A DNA stretch of 16,747 nucleotides from Bacillota bacterium. GTDB taxonomy: Bacteria; Bacillota; Clostridia; Oscillospirales; Acutalibacteraceae. Shown here piece after piece: positions 1-6,412 of this stretch. How positions within the stretch are numbered: position 1 is the first letter of the stretch; every line of letters begins with the position of its first letter. The notes under the pieces were generated by a model. The model made no database searches. It was not told the DNA's origin and saw only the letters and a program-made list of their open reading frames with translations. The stretch covers positions 1-16,747 of the forward strand of contig JAEWWM010000064.1 of NCBI GenBank assembly GCA_023458915.1, read 5' to 3'. The translations under genes and the position numbers were made by a program.

Positions 1-859
1 CTGCGCCGGAGCCATCTTTTTTGTAATTAAATGTTGTTCCTGAGTATGATGTGAAAGAAAGGCTATACTGATTTCTTTGGATATTTTGGACTTTTATATT
101 CATATCCGAAGTAACTTCGGAAATTAATAAACTTTGGTCACTTGAGTTAGAAGTTATAGGATCTTCATTGCACAAAAAGCTAATGTTTGACTGCGAATAA
201 GCAGATGTTGTATTTATCCAAAGTTTAAAAGAGCTATTTACCGGAATATCTTTTATATTGTACGAATTATCACTTTCGTTAAAATTCGCTGAAGTAACGT
301 TGTTATTTTGAATTTGGTAAGTTACATTCAAAGCTTCATTTGTGGCGTCGGGTATATTATCAAGTTTTATGTTTGCGCTGAATGTATCAAGCTTAATGCC
401 CTGGATGCTGAAATTTTCATTTTTATTTACAACTCGAATGTCAGAAACATAAGTTTGCTGTGGGTCGATAAGTTCATCATCAGCAACATCGCGCACCACT
501 ATATTTTGATTTTTATCATATTCATAAACTCTAAGCCCCAAAGATGCACCTTGGTCAGAAACTATCTTAATATCTTTTGCGAGGAGGTGGCTGTATCCTG
601 TAGATTCAATTTGAAAAAGGAAATATAAATTTGTTCCGGTCGGCAAATTTACGCTTGTTTTGCCGTCAACACTACCTTGTGCTTGTCCATCGATAAAATA
701 CTCCAGTTTTGCAACGCCATCGACTCTTTGCGGGAGGATTATATTAAATGTTTGGCTGTCTGCTTGAGCATTCTTTGCCCACATAAATACACAGAAAAAA
801 GTCAAAAAAAGCAAAAACCAGAATCTATTTTTGATAATATTGGTTTTTAAATTTAACAT
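1..859 (-). CDS. Secreted protein of unknown function, N-terminal part (truncated by window edge)
   Basis: The reading frame is open from an ATG at 859 to the left edge, giving 286 codons without a stop; the C-terminus is missing. A Shine-Dalgarno GGGAGGGA (866-873) lies six bases upstream of the ATG. The first ~31 residues look like a Sec signal peptide: a K/N/R-rich start, a hydrophobic run containing FWFLLFLTFFCVF, then a probable cleavage site after AQA. The exported part has no cysteine pattern or catalytic motif that I recognise. It is rich in Ser, Thr, Asn, Val and Ile with alternating hydrophobic residues, which suggests stacked beta-sandwich modules as in surface adhesins or cell-wall associated proteins (inference only). 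It is transcribed away from the M14 peptidase gene, with ~150 bp of AT-rich DNA between them. No function is assigned. Confidence 0.8.
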   Translation of the reverse strand, partial: MLNLKTNIIKNRFWFLLFLTFFCVFMWAKNAQADSQTFNIILPQRVDGVAKLEYFIDGQAQGSVDGKTSVNLPTGTNLYFLFQIESTGYSHLLAKDIKIVSDQGASLGLRVYEYDKNQNIVVRDVADDELIDPQQTYVSDIRVVNKNENFSIQGIKLDTFSANIKLDNIPDATNEALNVTYQIQNNNVTSANFNESDNSYNIKDIPVNSSFKLWINTTSAYSQSNISFLCNEDPITSNSSDQSLLISEVTSDMNIKVQNIQRNQYSLSFTSYSGTTFNYKKDGSGA

Positions 860-901
860 ATGCAGTCCCTCCCAATTTTAGCGTAGCTTAAATTTATAAT
901 A

Positions 902-929
902 ATTATACTAATTATTATAAATTTTTCAA
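902..929 (-). promoter_or_regulatory. Candidate sigma-A promoter for the secreted protein gene
   Basis: On the minus strand, TTGAAA (929-924) and a perfect TATAAT (907-902) are separated by 16 bp. The predicted start leaves a short leader of about 35 nt before the ATG at 859. The DNA around it is very AT-rich, so the -10 match alone is weak; spacing and position support it. Confidence 0.45.
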
Positions 930-1013
930 TATATTTTTATAAATATTTTACAATGAAGTGTAATTCTAATTTTAAAAACAAATAAGTATATTTAAAAAAA
1001 GGGGGGTGCGCTT

Positions 1014-1910
1014 ATGCACGGTTTGCCTACAGAAAGGGTAAGAGAAGGAATCATAAGCGATTTTTTAGAAAAGTATGATTTTTTAAATCACGGAATAATT
1101 GGTAAAAGCTTGTGCGGAAGAAATATTGATTTTTTAAGGCTTGGCAGTAATAGCAAAATGGTTTTATGGGCTGGAGCATTTCACGGTATGGAATGGTTGA
1201 CTTCACTTGTACTTTTGAAGTTTATCAAAAAAGTATGCGAAGAGATAAAAAATGAAAGAAAAATTTTGGGTGTAGATTTAGCGCAAAAACTAAATGAAAG
1301 AGGACTTATGGTGATTCCTTGTGTAAATCCTGATGGAGTGGAAATTTCACTAACAGGCAGCGGGGGGGCATGTAAGTATAAAGAAATTGTGGATTTTGTA
1401 AGTAAGGGGAATACAAGCTCTTGGCAAGCAAATACCCGAGGGGTAGACCTTAACCATAATTATGATGCTGGCTGGAACGAGCTTCGACTTTTGGAGCAAA
1501 AAAGCGGAATAATAGGTCCTGCACCAACCCGCTATGGCGGATTATACCCAGAAAGCGAACCTGAAACAGCTGCTATAACAAAACTTTGCCGAGAAAATAA
1601 TTTCAACCACGCCATAGCTTTTCACAGTCAAGGCGAAGAAATATACTGGAAATATGGAATGAACACACCTAAATGTTCTGAAGCTCTTGCAACTATTTTC
1701 GCTTTTAGCAGTGGTTATGAACTGAGTTCACCTGAGGGTTTAGCTGTTGGAGGTGGCTTTAAAGATTGGTTTATTACAGAGTTTAATAAACCCGCTTTTA
1801 CAGTGGAAATAGGGAAAGGGGAAAATCCTCTGCCACTTTCGGATTTGGATTCAGTTTATAACAAACTTGAAAATATGCTTTTCATAAGCGCTTTTGTAGA
1901 AATAAACTAA
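1014..1910 (+). CDS. M14-family zinc carboxypeptidase (peptidoglycan-peptide amidase-like)
   Basis: A metallopeptidase of the carboxypeptidase A superfamily. The zinc ligands are visible as H57 and E60 in AFHGMEW and H204 in AFHSQGEE; the general-base glutamate is E265 in FTVEIGKG. Other family landmarks are NPDG (105-108) and the stretch TRGVDLNHNY (141-150). At 298 residues it is about one catalytic domain, without a signal peptide, LysM or wall-binding repeats, so it is probably cytoplasmic. The RGVDLN form of the motif resembles bacterial gamma-D-glutamyl-diaminopimelate peptidases (M14C, MpaA-like), so a role in recycling murein peptides is likely but inferred. Oddity: the residue normally Arg in the LNRN motif is His148. 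The start is supported by GGGGGGTG at 1001-1008. It appears monocistronic, followed by the tRNA-Leu promoter. Confidence 0.85.
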   Translation: MHGLPTERVREGIISDFLEKYDFLNHGIIGKSLCGRNIDFLRLGSNSKMVLWAGAFHGMEWLTSLVLLKFIKKVCEEIKNERKILGVDLAQKLNERGLMVIPCVNPDGVEISLTGSGGACKYKEIVDFVSKGNTSSWQANTRGVDLNHNYDAGWNELRLLEQKSGIIGPAPTRYGGLYPESEPETAAITKLCRENNFNHAIAFHSQGEEIYWKYGMNTPKCSEALATIFAFSSGYELSSPEGLAVGGGFKDWFITEFNKPAFTVEIGKGENPLPLSDLDSVYNKLENMLFISAFVEIN

Positions 1911-1966
1911 AGCAGCTAATTTTGATGTTCGGAGGTATTGTTAAACCAAGAAATGCCTTAAAAATA

Positions 1967-1995
1967 TTGACTTTTACTCCATTCGAGTTTAAAAT
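1967..1995 (+). promoter_or_regulatory. Promoter of tRNA-Leu
   Basis: TTGACT (1967-1972) and TAAAAT (1990-1995) are separated by exactly 17 bp. The predicted transcription start falls about 8 nt before the first base of the mature tRNA, a typical arrangement for a stable RNA gene. Confidence 0.7.
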
Positions 1996-2009
1996 TATAA
2001 AGGAAGTTT

Positions 2010-2096
2010 GCTGGTGTGGTGGAATAGGTAGACACAAGGGACTTAAAATCCCTCGGTAGCGATACCGTGCCGGTTCGAGTCCGGCCACCAGTACCA
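2010..2096 (+). tRNA. tRNA-Leu (anticodon UAA), 3' CCA encoded
   Basis: A class II tRNA folds from the sequence. The acceptor stem GCTGGTG (2010-2016) pairs with CACCAGT (2086-2092), the end pair being G-U. The anticodon stem AGGGA/TCCCT encloses the loop CTTAAAA, anticodon TAA. The long variable arm CGGTAGCGATACCG is typical of leucine tRNAs. The T arm is GCCGG-TTCGAGT-CCGGC (2069-2085). Discriminator A (2093) and CCA (2094-2096) are encoded. It reads UUA leucine codons, which should be common in a genome this AT-rich. Confidence 0.97.
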
Positions 2097-2157
2097 AATA
2101 TCTAAAATTAATTTTATAATTTATTAATAAATAAAGAAGTATGAGGAATATTTAATA

Positions 2158-2517
2158 ATGAAAAATAAGAAAATACTATCTATTTTTGTCTTAATTCTAT
2201 CTTTTACTATTTTCTTCCCTAATATATCTCATGCATATAAGCCTGAAATTTTAAATTTAGTAGTGCAAAAAGCCAAAAAAGATGAAAAATTTAAATTTAT
2301 AATCACTGAGTATTTAAGTGAAATTGAAATTAGTATCATGTTAGGACTTAAGCAAGGGTTTATTGATTTACAAAACCCGAAAAAAAGTATAAGTGAGTTA
2401 TTGGAATTAAAATTGGGTGAATTAAATAAGTATTTCGATAATTTAGATAATAATGAAAAACTTATCAGGGAATTTTTTAATTTAGTACGGGATGCGTCAT
2501 TAGTTATTAAAAAATAA
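2158..2517 (+). CDS. Small secreted protein of unknown function
   Basis: A 119-residue protein with a clear signal peptide: a KNKK-type basic start, a hydrophobic core over residues 6-20 and a probable cleavage site after SHA (about residue 26). The mature part, roughly 93 residues, is Lys/Glu/Leu rich and probably all helical; it has no cysteines and no recognised motif. A GAGGA (2143-2147) lies ten bases before the ATG. The gene is markedly AT-rich and starts 62 bp after tRNA-Leu, so it may be read from the tRNA promoter, as I found no convincing promoter of its own. A hairpin terminator follows. I do not recognise the family. Confidence 0.65.
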   Translation: MKNKKILSIFVLILSFTIFFPNISHAYKPEILNLVVQKAKKDEKFKFIITEYLSEIEISIMLGLKQGFIDLQNPKKSISELLELKLGELNKYFDNLDNNEKLIREFFNLVRDASLVIKK

Positions 2518-2546
2518 ATATTTATCAAAAATATTTAATAAATTTT

Positions 2547-2590
2547 AACTCAGACTTTAAATTATAACTTGAAATCTGAGTTTTTATTTG
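2547..2590 (+). terminator. Rho-independent terminator after the small secreted protein gene
   Basis: AACTCAGA (2547-2554) pairs with TCTGAGTT (2575-2582), and the stem runs directly into a T-rich tract (TTTTTATTT). It closes the transcript of the gene ending at 2517 and isolates the strong promoter that follows. Confidence 0.75.
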
Positions 2591-2618
2591 CCAATATTTT
2601 AGTAAAAATAAATTATAT

Positions 2619-2647
2619 TTGACAAAATAAATTTTAAAATATATAAT
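2619..2647 (+). promoter_or_regulatory. Perfect consensus sigma-A promoter
   Basis: TTGACA (2619-2624) and TATAAT (2642-2647) with 17 bp between them: both hexamers and the spacing match consensus exactly. It predicts a leader of about 33 nt ahead of the ATG at 2687, and it is the strongest-looking promoter in the window. Confidence 0.85.
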
Positions 2648-2686
2648 ATTTACACAAAACAATTAAACTAAATAGGGGGTATTGTA

Positions 2687-3064
2687 ATGTTTACAGTAAA
2701 AGATAAAGGTGCGATGGAATCATTCCAATCTAAAGCGAAGAAAAAAATTAAAAGTTTGGTTAATGATCCTTCATCAGCGCAAGCTTTAGATTTTCCGGAG
2801 TCCAAAAGAGTGTGGGCTGTATACGGGTTGGACGATTTCGACAACGCATATGAAGAATACAAATCAGCTAAAAAGGGCGAATCTACTGATAAATATTTAG
2901 AAAAAATGAACGAGGCAATCAGCAAACTTCTTGCGAAAAGAAGTAAATACCAAAATGATTATGAATACCTTATTGAGGTTAGTAGAGTTATTGCTATTTT
3001 CTTTAGGATTATTGAGGGAGCAAATAAAGTAAAAATTGATACTGGGGAAAGTGAAGAAGCATAG
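2687..3064 (+). CDS. Small cytoplasmic helical protein of unknown function
   Basis: A 125-residue, highly charged protein without signal peptide, membrane segment or cysteines. It starts with a Lys-rich region (SKAKKKIK at about 15-22), has an aromatic segment KRVWAVYGLDDFDNAYEEY near residues 40-58, and ends acidic (DTGESEEA). Predicted helices dominate residues 52-116. I recognise no family. The start is secure: AGGGGGT (2674-2680) stands six bases before the ATG and a perfect promoter precedes it. The gene is a self-contained unit, as the previous gene has its own terminator and a strong hairpin follows at 3105-3130. Such strong signals suggest an abundant protein, but the function is unknown. 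An antisense open frame at 2668-2925 looks like a shadow. Confidence 0.7.
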   Translation: MFTVKDKGAMESFQSKAKKKIKSLVNDPSSAQALDFPESKRVWAVYGLDDFDNAYEEYKSAKKGESTDKYLEKMNEAISKLLAKRSKYQNDYEYLIEVSRVIAIFFRIIEGANKVKIDTGESEEA

Positions 3065-3104
3065 CTGACTTTAATTACGACAGCTACAGCTTTATATAAG
3101 ATTA

Positions 3105-3136
3105 AATAGACACCTTTTTCGGTGTCTATTTGTCTT
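3105..3136 (+). terminator. Terminator between the small gene and mnmA (possibly bidirectional)
   Basis: AATAGACACC (3105-3114) pairs perfectly over 10 bp with GGTGTCTATT (3121-3130), loop TTTTTC. It lies 40 nt after the stop of the plus-strand gene and 18 nt beyond the stop of mnmA on the other strand, so it can serve both convergent genes. Confidence 0.8.
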
Positions 3137-3147
3137 TAAAAAAAATC

Positions 3148-4224
3148 TTACGCGATAGTTCCTCCGCCAATAACAATATCTCCATCATAAAACACAACCG
3201 CTTGACCTTTAGTTACGGCTCTTTGCGGAGTTTCAAATTCAGCACGCAAAGTGTTTTCATCAAGTTGATGCAATGTTGCGGGTTGTTCAGGCTGCTTATA
3301 GCGAAGTTTTGCTGTTACTTTAATTGGACTATTTAAACGATCCATAGGTATTAAATTAATATTTTTTGCTAAAATAGTTTTTGAGTAAAGGCTGTTTTCG
3401 TTTCCGATTGTAATGCTGTTGTCATCTGCATTTATTTTACATACATAAAGAGAGTTTTCAGAGCTTATCCCAAGGCCTTTTCTTTGGCCAATAGTATAAT
3501 GAATAATTCCCTTATGCTCACCTATAATATTACCGTGTATATCCATAAAACTGCCTGGTTTAAGGCTATTATTTTGATTTGAGTGTTTTTTTATAAATTC
3601 AGCATAATTGCCGCTTGGCACAAAACATATGTCCTGGCTTTCGTGCTTTTTTGCATTTATAAAGCCGTTTTCAACCGCAATTTCACGCACTTCTTTTTTT
3701 GTAAGATTACCAAGCGGAAAAAGAGTATGTTCGAGCTGATATTGCGTCATCATATAAAGCACATAACTTTGGTCTTTAGAGGCGTCTACTCCTTTTTTCA
3801 GCAGGTAGCGGTTGCTTCCTTTATTGTATTGAATCCTAGCATAGTGCCCGGTGATTAAATAATCAAGATGAAGCTCATGAGCTCTTTTAAGCAGCTTGTC
3901 GAACTTTAAATAGCGGTTGCACTCAATGCACGGGTTCGGTGTTTCTCCGCTTTGGTATGAATTTATAAATCTATCGATCACATTAATTTTGAAATAATCC
4001 ATAAAATTAAAAACATGAAATGGTATGCCTAGCTTAAAAGCAACTGAACGAGCGTCATTTGCATCCTCAAGCGAACAGCAGGTTTTGTTGCAGTTTGCTT
4101 CACTTTCTTCATTTTGAAAAAGTTTCATCATAGCGCCAACGCAGTTTAAACCTTGCTTCAGCGCCAATAAAGCTGCAACGGAACTGTCCACTCCGCCGCT
4201 CATTGCTATTAATGCACTACTCAT
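3148..4224 (-). CDS. mnmA: tRNA-specific 2-thiouridylase MnmA
   Basis: Inserts sulfur at C2 of the wobble uridine (U34) of tRNAs for Lys, Glu and Gln, using ATP to adenylate the base and a persulfide sulfur relayed from a cysteine desulfurase. The PP-loop SGGVDSS lies at residues 9-15. The two catalytic cysteines are present: C102 in PNPCIECN, matching E. coli C102, and C200 in SQDICFVP. Length (358) is normal. The C-terminal region carries the family's QRKGLGI and VVFYDGDIVIGGG segments, so the gene looks intact. The ATG at 4224 has AAAGG upstream. It runs convergently to the small gene at 2687 and follows tmcAL on the same strand across a 115-bp gap containing a palindrome, so co-transcription with tmcAL is possible. 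Confidence 0.97.
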   Translation of the reverse strand: MSSALIAMSGGVDSSVAALLALKQGLNCVGAMMKLFQNEESEANCNKTCCSLEDANDARSVAFKLGIPFHVFNFMDYFKINVIDRFINSYQSGETPNPCIECNRYLKFDKLLKRAHELHLDYLITGHYARIQYNKGSNRYLLKKGVDASKDQSYVLYMMTQYQLEHTLFPLGNLTKKEVREIAVENGFINAKKHESQDICFVPSGNYAEFIKKHSNQNNSLKPGSFMDIHGNIIGEHKGIIHYTIGQRKGLGISSENSLYVCKINADDNSITIGNENSLYSKTILAKNINLIPMDRLNSPIKVTAKLRYKQPEQPATLHQLDENTLRAEFETPQRAVTKGQAVVFYDGDIVIGGGTIA

Positions 4225-4290
4225 ATTTTAACAGCCTTTCTATATTTTAATATTCACTCTTCACAAGAGCGCAAAATTTGCATAAATGAA

Positions 4291-4333
4291 TTCTTGTTTT
4301 TCTTTCCACCAGTGGTGAAAGGAAAACACAGAA
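4291..4333. repeat. 43-bp imperfect palindrome between tmcAL and mnmA
   Basis: The left arm (4291-4310, ending TTTCCACC) and the right arm (4314-4333, beginning GGTGAAAGG) fold into a near-complete 20-bp hairpin with a 3-nt loop (AGT) and a few single-base bulges. Neither strand has a T-tract after the stem, so it is not a normal terminator. Its reverse complement resembles the hairpin inside dusB (10752-10790), about three quarters of ~36 positions with one gap, sharing GTGTTTT, CACC and AAAACAAG blocks. It may be a copy of a small dispersed palindromic element. Confidence 0.5.
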
Positions 4334-4339
4334 TCTATA

Positions 4340-5515
4340 TTAAATTTTCACTATCCTAAAAGTTTGCTCCTTGCCGCAAGAAGATATTTTTGGAGAAAAC
4401 AGACTATATAAATCAGAAGCTCGGCATTCAGCATCGAAAATTTCTTGAGAATTTAAATCAAGCTTTAACACATCTGCATATCTAGAAACTATAGGTAAAG
4501 CAGTGGTAGATTTTGCCGTTTTTAAAATCTCAAGACCGTTATTATTTGCCCCTAAAATTCTTATATAAGGAACGACTTTATCTTGAAGTTTGTTTGTAAT
4601 TCCAAGGTAAGCCGAGAGGATAATTCTTTTAATTCGCGCTAGTGTGTAGCGCTTTGTTTTGATGCTAAAAAGAAGGTCGTTTAAAGATAAAGTATTTTTT
4701 ACTGAACTTAAAATCCTATTTTCAAGCCCTTCATTAATGTCTGGAAGATTTAAAATATCACTCTTATTCATTGTTCGAAGTTTATAAAGTATAATTTGCT
4801 CAGCACTTTCTAATTTGCAAGGTGCTCTAAAATTTTGAATTTCACGCGAAATTATTTCAAAAGATGACCTTGGGACATATTTTTCGTAACTTTCGCTCTC
4901 GGCTTTAATAAATTCTCTTATTTTTGACGCCGATGTGAGACGGTTTCCTGACATTGCCCTCTCAATTGTTAGCGGAGTTAGTTTACTACTGAATTTATCT
5001 ATTGATTTTAGATATTCAATCCCCAAAATATTATTCGGAGATTTTATTTGTTCTATTACATCTGGTTCTGAGATCAGTTTACTCAAGGCGATTTCTCTAG
5101 CTTTGGCAAATGTTATTCCTTTTGAAAGATGATTTTTTAAATATGCCGAAAAATCTTCAGACTTTAAAGTTTTCGTTATTTTTTTTAAGCGTTTAATGTC
5201 CCCACACTCGCTACCAAATGCAAGAGTTTCCACGCACCCGAGAGAATTTGCAATTTGAACTCCAGCCTGTGCATATTTTTCAGCGGTCGAAATTGACCAA
5301 ACACAAGGAATCTCAACTACAAGGTCGATTCCATTTTTAAGAGCGATTTTAGTTCTGGCTTTTTTAGAAATTATTGCAGGTTCACCGCGCTGAACATAGT
5401 TTCCACTCATAATTGCAATTATATGAGTAAAACCTTTTTTTCTAATTTTATCGATAAGATGTTTATGGCCATTATGAAATGGATTAAATTCAGCTACAAT
5501 AGCGCAAATTTTCAT
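4340..5515 (-). CDS. tmcAL: tRNA(Met) cytidine acetate ligase TmcAL
   Basis: Forms N4-acetylcytidine at the wobble position of elongator tRNA-Met from acetate and ATP; the B. subtilis member was formerly YlbM. The nucleotidyltransferase signature FNPFHNGH is at residues 10-17, followed by MSGNYVQRGEP (36-46), VEIP (67-70), FGSECG (100-105) and NNILGIEYLK (161-170), all in the family order. Length (391) is normal for the family. The start at 5515 is fixed by the N-terminus MKICAIVAEFNPFH and by an AAAAGGC Shine-Dalgarno that overlaps the end of the upstream small gene, 12 nt away. It is therefore translated from the same message as that small membrane protein. Confidence 0.95.
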   Translation of the reverse strand: MKICAIVAEFNPFHNGHKHLIDKIRKKGFTHIIAIMSGNYVQRGEPAIISKKARTKIALKNGIDLVVEIPCVWSISTAEKYAQAGVQIANSLGCVETLAFGSECGDIKRLKKITKTLKSEDFSAYLKNHLSKGITFAKAREIALSKLISEPDVIEQIKSPNNILGIEYLKSIDKFSSKLTPLTIERAMSGNRLTSASKIREFIKAESESYEKYVPRSSFEIISREIQNFRAPCKLESAEQIILYKLRTMNKSDILNLPDINEGLENRILSSVKNTLSLNDLLFSIKTKRYTLARIKRIILSAYLGITNKLQDKVVPYIRILGANNNGLEILKTAKSTTALPIVSRYADVLKLDLNSQEIFDAECRASDLYSLFSPKISSCGKEQTFRIVKI

Positions 5516-5527
5516 ATAATTAGCCTT

Positions 5528-5683
5528 TTAAAAAAGATAATACATTAGTGAGCCGACAACACTACTAAGCATTAAAAGTGACCCCATAATTGCGAGGATT
5601 TGTATTAGTCTTTTTTTACGTGCTTGTGGAGTCTTTTTATAATTTTTAAAGCTTTTTTTAATTATTTTTTCTTCTTCTTTCAT
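5528..5683 (-). CDS. 51-residue single-span membrane protein upstream of tmcAL
   Basis: ATG at 5683, TAA at 5528-5530. The protein begins with a Lys/Glu-rich cytoplasmic segment (KEEEKIIKK), continues with more basic residues up to about position 25 (ARKKR), and ends in one hydrophobic span over about residues 26-49 (LIQILAIMGSLLMLSS...). By the positive-inside rule the N-terminus faces the cytoplasm. A GGGAAG Shine-Dalgarno stands upstream. The coding pattern is simple and AT-rich, so it is less certain than its neighbours, but the SD, an extended -10 promoter about 90 nt upstream and the 12-nt spacing to tmcAL all favour a real gene. I do not recognise the family; a link to TmcAL is only positional. 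Confidence 0.6.
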   Translation of the reverse strand: MKEEEKIIKKSFKNYKKTPQARKKRLIQILAIMGSLLMLSSVVGSLMYYLF

Positions 5684-5778
5684 TACTGATTACTTCCCTG
5701 CTTTTATTTTTTAATTGTATATGACTTTTCCTTCGGGTTTATGGACAGGTTCTAAAAAATTTTAATATTAATACTAAT

Positions 5779-5787
5779 ATTATAGCA
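5779..5787 (-). promoter_or_regulatory. Extended -10 promoter for the small membrane protein-tmcAL unit
   Basis: On the minus strand the sequence TGCTATAAT (5787-5779) fits an extended -10 element (TGn plus perfect TATAAT). I see no good -35 hexamer, which extended -10 promoters can do without. Confidence 0.5.
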
Positions 5788-5912
5788 CAATTTTTGCGAG
5801 GGTGCCTTAAGGAATTATTTTAGTTTTTCTCCTTGCTACAGAAACATGAGAGAAAACGGATAAATTGTTATAAAGTAAACGTTTTGATTTTGCGCGAAAG
5901 GAAAAGAAAAGC

Positions 5913-6260
5913 ATGGAAATTAGCGAAATGCCCGAAGAAGACCGCATATTAACCGAAGAAAACACTAATCTCTGTGAAAGTGCTGCAGAAAATGCGGAAT
6001 TAAATAAAACTACTGTAAATAAAAAATCATCTCATACACTAACCTTTTTTTTGGTGAGGCTAGTGGTATGCTTTATAATTTTTGGAGGAGTACTGTTTGT
6101 TAAGCTTAATAATCCTTGCATGTTCGAAAATTTTAGATTTTGGTATCAAAATAATGTCTGCACAGAACAATTTAGCGCAGACGAAATAAAAAAATCCGCT
6201 ACTTCTTTATTTTTTGTAGCAAAGGATAGGTTTTCACAGATTATATCGATAAAAGCTTAA
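5913..6260 (+). CDS. Single-span membrane protein of unknown function
   Basis: 115 residues. An acidic, polar N-terminal segment (1-40, many E and N) precedes one hydrophobic span at about 43-64 (TFFLVRLVVCFIIFGGVLFV) and a ~50-residue C-terminal tail containing FWYQNNVC and ending DRFSQIISIKA. The N-terminus is probably cytoplasmic and the tail outside. The start is supported by GAAAGGAAAAG just upstream. I do not recognise the family. The layout recalls the membrane anchor and stalk of sporulation proteins such as SpoIVFA or SpoIIQ, but no M23 peptidase domain follows, so this is only a guess from architecture. A weak AT-only hairpin (6278-6298) lies downstream. The gene is the only plus-strand gene between two minus-strand groups. 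Confidence 0.65.
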   Translation: MEISEMPEEDRILTEENTNLCESAAENAELNKTTVNKKSSHTLTFFLVRLVVCFIIFGGVLFVKLNNPCMFENFRFWYQNNVCTEQFSADEIKKSATSLFFVAKDRFSQIISIKA

Positions 6261-6412
6261 AATTAACTGCGATTCTTTTTTGAACTTATTTTTCAAAATT
6301 TAATAATAATCTAGAGTGTTTAATTTTTAATGTTCTGGAAACTTTTTCTCCCACTGTGTAGCGAAAAGAAGAGCCAAGAAAATTATTTAAGCAATATTCT
6401 CAATAATAATTT

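Noticed and set aside
308..628. 106-codon plus-strand ORF
   Set aside because: It lies antisense inside the secreted protein frame, lacks a Shine-Dalgarno and has the composition of a shadow frame.
1882..2097. 71-codon minus-strand ORF with GLEPARYRYRGILSPLCLP
   Set aside because: This is the well-known spurious translation of the antisense strand of a leucine tRNA gene.
2668..2925. 85-codon minus-strand ORF opposite the small gene at 2687
   Set aside because: The plus strand has promoter, Shine-Dalgarno and terminator signals; the minus frame has none.
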